This document shows, one piece after another, positions 6,695 through 12,129 of a DNA stretch of 12,129 nucleotides. The stretch lies in assembly GCA_964482605.1 (NCBI GenBank), contig CAYZYS010000066.1, positions 1-12,129 on the forward strand, read 5' to 3'. The notes beneath the pieces are model-generated. The model made no database searches, was not told the DNA's origin, and was given only the letters and a program-made list of their open reading frames with translations. Numbering within the stretch: position 1 is the stretch's first letter; every line of letters starts with the position of its first letter. Both the position numbers and the translations under genes were made by a program. The DNA comes from Bacteroides_F sp964482605. Its GTDB lineage: Bacteria; Bacillota; Clostridia; Lachnospirales; Lachnospiraceae.

Positions 6695-8347
6695 ATGATG
6701 AAGCGTGGTAAGTTGCGAAAAAACGCAGGATTTGTTGTGGCAGTGGCAATTGTGCTGCTGGCTGTGATGGGCGGAACGGCTGCATCCGTGTATGCTGCAA
6801 GGGGACAGGGACAAGGTGAGCCCCTTGCCACTGGCGAGGTTGGGACAGAAGCCGCAGAGGAGGNNNNNNNNNNNNNNNNNNNNNNNNNNNNNNNNNNNNN
6901 NNNNNNNNNNNNNNNNNNNNNNNNNNNNNNNNNNNNNNNNNNNNNNNNNNNNNNNNNNNNNNNGAAGGCTGAGCTGTCATCCTCGATGAAGGCTGGGGAT
7001 GAGGCGCTTGCACAGGAACTAAGTGATAGTTCCAAGGCGCTTGCACAGGAACTAAGCGATAGTTCTAAGGCGCTTGCACAGGAACTAAGCGATAGTTCCA
7101 AGGCACTTGCACAGGAATTAAACGATAGTGCCGAGACGTTTGCACAGGAATTAAGCGATATTACTGAGGCGGTCACGGTGAGTTTTACGGCTGACCTGGA
7201 GAAAGTCGGTCTGAGCCTGGGAAACCTTGAGGTAAGGCTTGAAGACTACAATCGTGCGCAGCTTTTGATTGCACAGGATGACAGGGAATATGTGGAGTCG
7301 GTGGAAGAGGCAATGGAGCGTGGTCTTGGGGAGCTAAAGGCAAGGCTTGAAGGTGTGGCTGATGACGCCAACGGCTCATTTGGCTTGCTTACTGGGAGGA
7401 TTACGGCCAATGAGGATTCCATAGCGGGAATCAATGACGCCATGGATGAGTTAAAAAAATCTGTCAGTGATGGGAAGTCGTCCTTAGCATCTGCCATCAC
7501 GGTTGAGGGGGTGGCGACATCATCAGATGCCTCATATGCAGTGCTTGCGGATAATGTTGGCAGGCTGTCAGCCGCCAGGTATAATGCGGGTTATGGTGCA
7601 GGTGTGCTTGACACAAAAAAGGGGACGGCAACTGTTGGCATGGTGCTCAAGGGCAGTACATTTACAAGTGTGCTTGGTGTGGAGATGGAAGGAGACATGC
7701 CTGACAATGGGAGCCTGGATTGGAAGCCGTCTGGCCAGGAAACCTACAATGTGCCGTTTGGGTATTACAGCGGCGGTACGCTGGATTCATCTGAGGCATA
7801 TAATTCAGGCGTATCGGAAGGGTATGATTCAGGATATGGCAAAGGTAAGTCGGACGGATATGCCACAGGGTATAGTAAAGGCACATCAGAAGGGTATGAT
7901 TCAGGATATGGTAAAGGTACATCGGATGGATATAATTCAGGATATAGTAAAGGCACATCGGATGGATACGCCACAGGGTATAATAAAGGCACATCAGAAG
8001 GGTATAATTCAGGATATAGCAAAGGTAAGTCGGATGGATATGATTCAGGATACAGTCAGGGGTATAATGCCGGATATAAGGATGCGGATAAGGAGATGGT
8101 GTATTATTCGGGCTGGCTTTCCCCAGCTTACAGTTACGAGGAAGGTGACGAGGATGAATGCTATGCATTTGTATTGAAGCTGCCTTCGTGTTCGTGGAGT
8201 ATGGCAAGGACAAATGCAGGTAATGGTTACGCTGGCAACAACTGGATACATGGCGGGCCGACGGAATATACATTCAAGGGGCCTAATTGGCATGCGAATG
8301 ATGATTATTCCACAATATGGGTTGAGGCGTGGTATCTGCCTGAATAG
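6695..8347 (+). CDS. Exported repeat protein with coiled-coil and phage tail-fibre-like modules (contains assembly gap)
   Basis: About 550 residues as assembled. Order: basic n-region and hydrophobic segment (8-33) ending SVYAA, a likely signal peptide or anchor; a 100-N gap covering 57-90; five 11-residue repeats of ALAQELSDSSK type forming a helical coiled coil; more coiled-coil sequence to about 255; a segment from residue 257 beginning VSDGKSSLASAITVEGV; a segment near 310-339 containing VLKGSTFTSVLGVEMEG; a 12-residue GYxSGYxKGxSD repeat; and a C-terminal domain rich in Trp and Tyr with two cysteines. The two middle segments resemble modules I know from Firmicutes phage tail-fibre proteins. 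A surface fibre or adhesin displayed by the upstream machine is the likely role, by inference. GGAGG at 6686-6690 serves ATG 6695 or, with better spacing of 7, ATG 6698. True length is unknown because of the gap. Confidence 0.75.
   Translation: MMKRGKLRKNAGFVVAVAIVLLAVMGGTAASVYAARGQGQGEPLATGEVGTEAAEEXXXXXXXXXXXXXXXXXXXXXXXXXXXXXXXXXXKAELSSSMKAGDEALAQELSDSSKALAQELSDSSKALAQELSDSSKALAQELNDSAETFAQELSDITEAVTVSFTADLEKVGLSLGNLEVRLEDYNRAQLLIAQDDREYVESVEEAMERGLGELKARLEGVADDANGSFGLLTGRITANEDSIAGINDAMDELKKSVSDGKSSLASAITVEGVATSSDASYAVLADNVGRLSAARYNAGYGAGVLDTKKGTATVGMVLKGSTFTSVLGVEMEGDMPDNGSLDWKPSGQETYNVPFGYYSGGTLDSSEAYNSGVSEGYDSGYGKGKSDGYATGYSKGTSEGYDSGYGKGTSDGYNSGYSKGTSDGYATGYNKGTSEGYNSGYSKGKSDGYDSGYSQGYNAGYKDADKEMVYYSGWLSPAYSYEEGDEDECYAFVLKLPSCSWSMARTNAGNGYAGNNWIHGGPTEYTFKGPNWHANDDYSTIWVEAWYLPE
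6864..6963. other. Assembly gap of exactly 100 N
   Basis: Exactly 100 undetermined bases inside the repeat-protein gene. A round 100 is the usual placeholder for a gap of unknown size, so the frame agreement across it (both flanks in the same frame) carries no information. The right flank runs into the 33-bp tandem array after 40 bases, so an unresolved repeat is the probable cause. Confidence 0.95.
7004..7168 (+). repeat. 33-bp tandem repeat, five copies, encoding an 11-residue helix repeat
   Basis: Units at 7004-7036, 7037-7069, 7070-7102, 7103-7135 and 7136-7168. The first three encode ALAQELSDSSK and are nearly identical in DNA; the last two diverge (ALAQELNDSAE, TFAQELSDITE). An 11-residue period with Leu2, Ala3 and Leu6 on one face fits a hendecad coiled coil. 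Degeneration toward the 3' side and near-identity toward the gap suggest more identical copies are hidden in the gap. Confidence 0.9.
7784..8095 (+). repeat. 36-bp tandem repeat encoding Gly-Tyr-rich 12-residue units
   Basis: Seven full units run from 7820 to 8071, flanked by degenerate partial units (SEAYNSGVSE before, GYKDADKE after). The consensus is GY(D/N/A)(S/T)GY(S/G/N)KG(T/K)S(D/E). Units 2 and 5 both carry the AT variant (GYATGY), so units 1-3 and 4-6 look like a 108-bp higher-order duplication. The reverse strand is open across the same array only because of the repeat. Confidence 0.9.
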
Positions 8348-8360
8348 GCTGCCAATGTGA

Positions 8361-8390
8361 AAAAAGTCCCGTTGTCATACGGGACTTTTT
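8361..8390. terminator. Bidirectional terminator between convergent genes
   Basis: A perfect 11-bp stem: AAAAAGTCCCG at 8361-8371 and CGGGACTTTTT at 8380-8390, with loop TTGTCATA. The A-run on the left and T-run on the right let it act for both strands. It lies 13 bases after the repeat-protein stop and overlaps the last codons and stop of the minus-strand transporter gene. Confidence 0.9.
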
Positions 8391-9637
8391 GCTGTCAGTG
8401 TAAGCAATATGGAATCAACACGCTTGTTGGTTGTTGCGGTTACAAGCAGTGTCTTGTCAGGAAATTCCAGCTTGTCGCCTTTTTCGGGGAACCTGTCAAG
8501 CTTCTCTATCATAAAGCCGCCGATGGAATCGTTGTCTTCTGATTCAAATTCCGTGCCAAGCCTGTCATTCACGTCATCAAGCTTGGCTGAGCCGTTGATT
8601 CTGAACTGTCTGTCAGAGATTTTCTCTATGTCATCCGTTTCATCGTCATCGTATTCGTCCCTGATTTCACCGACGATTTCCTCAACAAGGTCCTCAAGGG
8701 TTATGAGCCCGACGGTGGAGCCATATTCGTCAATGACTATGGATATGGTGTTGGAGGAGCTTCTCAAATCCTCAAAAAGCTTGGAGATGTGCCTGTGCTC
8801 ATAGGTAAAGTAAGGCTCCCTCATGACATCCCGCATATTGAAGCCATCACCCGTGTCACACATGAACAAATCCTTGATGTTGAGGATTCCGACAACATTG
8901 TCCGTTGAACCGTCATATATTGGAAAGCGGGTGTATTTGTTTTCCTTGAAAAGCTGGATTATGTCATCATATGAGCTGTTTACGTCAGCCATGGTGATGT
9001 CAATCCTTGGAATCATTACATCCTTTGCCAGTGCGTCCCCAAAGTCAAACACATTGTTAATCATTTTCTTTTCGGAGGTTTCAATCACACCGTCCTCATA
9101 GCTTTCCTCCACGATGGTTCGTATTTCATTTTCGGTCATTGCAACCTTGTCTGTGTTCTTGTGCGCACCAAGCAGCCGTATCAGTGCCCCTGACAGGGCA
9201 TTTACGATTATGATTATTGGTGTGAATATAATCATTGTCCAATGTATGACGGGCGCATAGAGCATTGCCAGCTTTTCAGCGTGGATTGTCGCCATGGTCT
9301 TTGGCGTTATCTCACCGAAAATGAGAATCAGGAACGTCAAAAGTCCTGTTGCAATTCCAACTGCCGCATTGCCAAATATCTTGCCAAACAGCGTGGTGGT
9401 TAATGACGAGGCAAAGATGTTGACAACATTGTTGCCTATCAGTATGGCACTCAGCATCTTGGGGGTGTTGTCAAGAATCGATGATATGAGCGCTGCTCTT
9501 TTGTTGCCATCGTCAACCATGGTTTTGATGCGTATCCTGTTGACGGACATAAAGGCAGTCTCAGCCGATGAAAAGAAAGCCGAAAGGGCTATTAAAATCA
9601 CAATGGTAACAATTTGTAAGGCACTACTGGGGTCCAA
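8375..9637 (-). CDS. CNNM/CorC-type (HlyC/CorC family) ion transporter with CBS pair
   Basis: A 420-residue membrane protein with full family architecture. Residues 1 to about 180 form the CNNM (DUF21) membrane domain, with SSAETAFMS at 23-31, GNNVVNI from 68 and GEITPKT at 108-114. A CBS-domain pair covers about 205-325 (DVMIPRIDI, DEYGSTVGLITLEDLVEEI), and the transporter-associated CorC/HlyC domain covers about 335-415. Relatives in bacteria are linked to Mg2+ or Co2+ efflux and resistance; the substrate here is not shown. The start is TTG at 9637, supported by AAGGAG 9 bases upstream; the first internal ATG (residue 30) would remove the first membrane helix. It is transcribed alone from the promoter at 9673-9701 and ends inside the shared terminator. 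Confidence 0.93.
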   Translation of the reverse strand: MDPSSALQIVTIVILIALSAFFSSAETAFMSVNRIRIKTMVDDGNKRAALISSILDNTPKMLSAILIGNNVVNIFASSLTTTLFGKIFGNAAVGIATGLLTFLILIFGEITPKTMATIHAEKLAMLYAPVIHWTMIIFTPIIIIVNALSGALIRLLGAHKNTDKVAMTENEIRTIVEESYEDGVIETSEKKMINNVFDFGDALAKDVMIPRIDITMADVNSSYDDIIQLFKENKYTRFPIYDGSTDNVVGILNIKDLFMCDTGDGFNMRDVMREPYFTYEHRHISKLFEDLRSSSNTISIVIDEYGSTVGLITLEDLVEEIVGEIRDEYDDDETDDIEKISDRQFRINGSAKLDDVNDRLGTEFESEDNDSIGGFMIEKLDRFPEKGDKLEFPDKTLLVTATTNKRVDSILLTLTAKSPV

Positions 9638-9672
9638 GTATAATCACTCCTTTTTAAAGTTATATATTCATA

Positions 9673-9701
9673 ATTCTATAACAGATACCATATATTGTCA
9701 A
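9673..9701 (-). promoter_or_regulatory. Sigma-A type promoter of the CNNM transporter gene
   Basis: On the minus strand, TTGACA (9696-9701) and TAGAAT (9673-9678) are separated by 17 bases, with a leader of about 29 bases to the TTG start. For the divergent plus-strand gene only a weak candidate is seen in the same 95-base intergenic region: TTCATA 9667-9672 and TATATT 9691-9696 with an 18-base spacer, which would overlap this promoter. Confidence 0.75.
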
Positions 9702-9732
9702 TAAATATGTGAGTAATGGCGGAGTTGTGTAT

Positions 9733-10101
9733 ATGGAAAGCGGAATTAAGGAAAATTTGGTGCGGCTTTGCAAATCCCTGATTGTGTCCTATGTGGTGTC
9801 GGCGGTTTTGCTGCTTGTCTCGGCAGCGGTGCTCTATTCCCTGCGGCTTAACCAGAACCAGATGCTTGTGTGTGTCCTGGTGATATATGCATTGTCGAAC
9901 CTTGTGGGCGGCTTTGTGCTGTCAAGGATGGTGAAGGGCAGGCGTCTTTTGAACGGAATGCTCCAGGGCTTGTCATATTGTGCGGTGCTTCTGGGCGTGT
10001 CATGGCTTGTGAACAAGGGGCTTCACACGGAGGCTGCCGCGGTTTTGAGGGCTGTGGCTGCATGTGTGGCGGGAGGCATTGTGGGTGGAATAATCGGGTG
10101 A
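9733..10101 (+). CDS. TIGR04086-like four-helix membrane protein
   Basis: A 122-residue hydrophobic protein with four predicted membrane helices (about 15-36, 44-64, 74-91 and 103-121), the last ending in a glycine-rich VAGGIVGGIIG. Length, four-helix layout and the glycine-rich end fit the TIGR04086 family of small clostridial membrane proteins, whose function is unknown; this match is from memory. The ATG at 9733 has GGAG at 9721-9724, 8 bases upstream; a GTG at 9709 in frame has no ribosome binding site. It is followed by a 92-base purine-rich spacer and then dgt. No terminator is visible in that spacer, so it may be cotranscribed with dgt and dnaG. Confidence 0.75.
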   Translation: MESGIKENLVRLCKSLIVSYVVSAVLLLVSAAVLYSLRLNQNQMLVCVLVIYALSNLVGGFVLSRMVKGRRLLNGMLQGLSYCAVLLGVSWLVNKGLHTEAAAVLRAVAACVAGGIVGGIIG

Positions 10102-10193
10102 GAAAAAAATCAAAATAAAAAAAGGAAAAAGGGAAAATTTGTAGAATAAGTAATATGTGGGCGCAAAAAGCCCTGTAGGGGAGGGATGCCGGG

Positions 10194-11213
10194 ATGGATT
10201 TTTCGGTGAACATACGCAGGGAGCAGGAGAAAAGGGAGCATCTATGCCTGTCTGAGCATGCGGCATTCAGTGACATGTCGCTTGGACGTGACAGGGAGGA
10301 GGATGCCTGTCCCATGAGAACCATTTACCAAAGGGACAGGGACAGGATAATACACTGTAAGTCATTTCGCAGGCTAAAGCACAAGACACAGGTTTTTCTG
10401 GCACCGGAGGGGGATCATTACAGAACGCGTCTTACGCATACCCTGGAGGTGTCCCAGATTGCAAGGAGCATTGCCAGGGCATTGAGGCTTAATGAGGATT
10501 TGACGGAGGCGATAGCCCTTGGGCATGACCTTGGGCACACGCCGTTTGGCCATGCAGGTGAGAGGACGCTTAATGCGATATGTCCTGACGGCTTCAGCCA
10601 TTGTGAGCAGAGCGTCAGGATAGTTGAATTTCTTGAAAAGGACGGACTGGGGCTGAACCTTACCAAGGAGGTAAGGGATGGCATACTCAACCATAGGACA
10701 TCGGGCAGGCCGTCCACGCTTGAGGGGAAGGTTGTGAGGCTGTCGGACAAGATTGCCTACATAAACCATGACATCGACGATGCCATAAGGGCGCAGATAT
10801 TCAAGGAATCGGATGTGCCGGAGCGCTATTCGGGGGTATTGGGACATTCCACCAAGGAGAGGCTCAACACCCTGATTAATGACATAATAATCAATAGTTA
10901 TGATAAGGATGACATATGCATGTCTGCGGAGATTGAGGAGGCGATGAAGTCCCTGAGGGTTTTCATGTTTGAGAGCCTTTACCGCAATCCGCAGGCAAAG
11001 GCGGAGGAGCCCAAGGTATCCAAGCTCATCACGGAGCTGTACAGCTATTATGTTGACAATGTGAACGAGCTGCCCGCCAATTACCTCAGGTTCATAGATG
11101 AGCTTGGGGAAAAGAAGGAACGGGTGGTTTGTGACTACATAGCGGGGATGAGCGACCAGTATTCCATAGCCAGGTTTGAGGAGATATATGTTCCGGGTGC
11201 CTGGAAAGGATGA
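10194..11213 (+). CDS. dgt: Deoxyguanosinetriphosphate triphosphohydrolase-like HD protein
   Basis: A 339-residue HD-domain phosphohydrolase, close to the usual size of the short Dgt-like family. Family members cleave dNTPs, classically dGTP, to the deoxynucleoside and triphosphate. The N-terminal signature SFRRLKHKTQVF (57-68) is followed by RLTHTLEV with His82, the GHDLGHTPFGH box with His111-Asp112, and LSDKIAYINHDIDDA with Asp185, which gives the complete H...HD...D metal-binding set. The C-terminal third is helical and less conserved. The start at 10194 has GGGGAGGG at 10178-10185, 8 bases upstream. dnaG begins 9 bases after the stop, so the two are cotranscribed; this dgt-dnaG order is common in Clostridia. 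Which dNTP it prefers, and whether a dNTP activator is needed, cannot be read from the sequence. Confidence 0.93.
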   Translation: MDFSVNIRREQEKREHLCLSEHAAFSDMSLGRDREEDACPMRTIYQRDRDRIIHCKSFRRLKHKTQVFLAPEGDHYRTRLTHTLEVSQIARSIARALRLNEDLTEAIALGHDLGHTPFGHAGERTLNAICPDGFSHCEQSVRIVEFLEKDGLGLNLTKEVRDGILNHRTSGRPSTLEGKVVRLSDKIAYINHDIDDAIRAQIFKESDVPERYSGVLGHSTKERLNTLINDIIINSYDKDDICMSAEIEEAMKSLRVFMFESLYRNPQAKAEEPKVSKLITELYSYYVDNVNELPANYLRFIDELGEKKERVVCDYIAGMSDQYSIARFEEIYVPGAWKG

Positions 11214-11222
11214 TGAAGGCAA

Positions 11223-12129
11223 ATGAGATATTCAGATGAATTGATAGAGGAAGTAAGGTCAAGGAATGACATTGTTGATGTCATTTCGGGTTATGTCAAG
11301 CTAAAGAGACGGGGAAGCAATTATTTTGGGCTGTGCCCGTTTCACAATGAAAAGACGGAATCATTTTCCGTGTCACCCGGCAAGCAGATGTATTACTGCT
11401 TCGGCTGCCATGCGGGGGGCAACGTGTTCACCTTCATAACGGAATATGAGAATTATTCCTTTAATGAGGCGATGAAAATGCTTGCGGACCGTGCGGGGGT
11501 TTCGCTTCCCGAGCAGCCTGAGACTGACGGGGAGAGGCGTGAAAGGGACATAAGGAGCCGAATCCTTGAGATTAACAAGCTTGCAGCCGTGTATTTTGTG
11601 CATCAGCTAAAGGGGGATGCAGGGCATACGGCAATGGAGTATTTTGGTAAAAGAAAGCTTACGCAGGCAACGATTAACAGCTTTGGGCTTGGTTATTCAG
11701 GCATTCACGGGAATGACCTTTACCTGTATCTCAAGGGGAAGGGCTACAATGATGACATTTTAAAGGAGACGGGGTTATTCACATATTCGGAGAAGGGGGT
11801 CACGGACAAGTTCTGGAATCGTGTCATGTACCCAATAATGGATGTCAATAATCATGTGATTGGCTTTGGTGGAAGGGTTATGGGGGACGGTAAGCCCAAA
11901 TACCTGAATTCACCCGAGACAAAGGCATTTGATAAAAGTAGGAATCTGTATGGGCTGAATTATGCAAGAAAATCAAGGAAGCCAAACCTCATAATATGTG
12001 AGGGCTACATGGATGTAATTGCAATGCACCAGGCGGGGTTTAACCAGGCGGTGGCATCCCTTGGGACTGCGCTAACGGAGGGACAGGCTTCCCTGATGAA
12101 GCGGTATACGGACAATGTGCTGATTACCT
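11223..12129 (+). CDS. dnaG: DNA primase, N-terminal 302 codons (cut by window end)
   Basis: The frame is open to the window edge with no stop. DnaG makes the RNA primers for Okazaki fragments and is recruited by the replicative helicase. The N-terminal zinc-binding domain is intact: Cys38, His41, Cys59 and Cys62 in LCPFHNEKTESFSV and YYCFGCH. The RNA polymerase core follows, with FWNRVMYPIMD and VIGFGGR, the segment PKYLNSPET, and the TOPRIM start EGYMDVIA with Glu260 as the catalytic glutamate. The remaining TOPRIM aspartates and the helicase-binding C-terminus lie outside the window; family members are usually about 600 residues, so roughly half is present. The ATG at 11223 lies 9 bases after dgt, with GAAGG close upstream. 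Confidence 0.97.
   Translation, partial: MRYSDELIEEVRSRNDIVDVISGYVKLKRRGSNYFGLCPFHNEKTESFSVSPGKQMYYCFGCHAGGNVFTFITEYENYSFNEAMKMLADRAGVSLPEQPETDGERRERDIRSRILEINKLAAVYFVHQLKGDAGHTAMEYFGKRKLTQATINSFGLGYSGIHGNDLYLYLKGKGYNDDILKETGLFTYSEKGVTDKFWNRVMYPIMDVNNHVIGFGGRVMGDGKPKYLNSPETKAFDKSRNLYGLNYARKSRKPNLIICEGYMDVIAMHQAGFNQAVASLGTALTEGQASLMKRYTDNVLIT

Noticed and set aside
7765..8022. Long reverse-strand open frame with a Tyr-Pro repeat (LYPSDVPLLYP type)
   Set aside because: It is the complement of the 36-bp Gly-Tyr array; a 36-bp period keeps all frames open together, and there is no supporting start signal or neighbour.
10159..10173. GGGC-GCAAAAA-GCCC hairpin between the TIGR04086-like gene and dgt
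   Set aside because: Only a 4-bp stem with no T-run after it, so it is not a convincing terminator; the spacer also lacks a convincing -35 element upstream of the TAGAAT at 10142-10147.
10374..11222. 282-codon reverse-strand open frame opposite dgt
   Set aside because: It lies wholly within the strongly supported HD-domain gene and has no recognisable motif; codon-bias shadow.

Overview
The window looks like chromosomal DNA from a Gram-positive anaerobe of the Clostridia, most likely the family Lachnospiraceae. This is inferred from the dgt-dnaG gene pair next to a TIGR04086-type membrane protein gene, GGAGG-type ribosome binding sites, a lipoprotein signal, heavy use of AGG for arginine, and a Tad-type secretion locus without outer-membrane components. 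No tRNA, rRNA, CRISPR array or insertion sequence is visible.

Left edge (1-850): the end of an unrecognised gene with an in-frame 36-bp tandem repeat, then a small lipoprotein, closed by a strong rho-independent terminator at 793-845.

Centre (884-8390): one self-contained transcription unit of about 7.5 kb. A good promoter (TTTACA-17-TAGAAT) precedes eight tightly packed or overlapping genes: a MinD/TadZ-like protein with a degenerate P-loop, a CpaF/TadA-type secretion ATPase, a 7-helix TadB/TadC-type platform protein that looks like two modules in one chain, four small proteins each with a single N-terminal membrane segment in the place of pilins or pseudopilins, and a long exported repeat protein. 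That last protein combines an N-terminal signal or anchor, an 11-residue coiled-coil repeat interrupted by a 100-N assembly gap, two motifs resembling those of Firmicutes phage tail fibres, a 12-residue Gly-Tyr repeat, and a Trp/Tyr-rich C-terminal domain. The likely picture is a cytoplasmic ATPase and membrane platform assembling a thin surface filament from the small proteins, with the repeat protein as its displayed fibre or adhesin. No prepilin peptidase and no classical Flp pilin lie in the window. This is the most interesting region.

Right side (8361-12129): a bidirectional terminator separates the operon from a convergent CNNM/CorC-type transporter gene on the minus strand, which has its own promoter and a TTG start. 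Divergent from it is a housekeeping block: a TIGR04086-like four-helix membrane protein, a dGTP triphosphohydrolase-like HD protein (dgt), and the first 302 codons of DNA primase (dnaG), which runs off the window.
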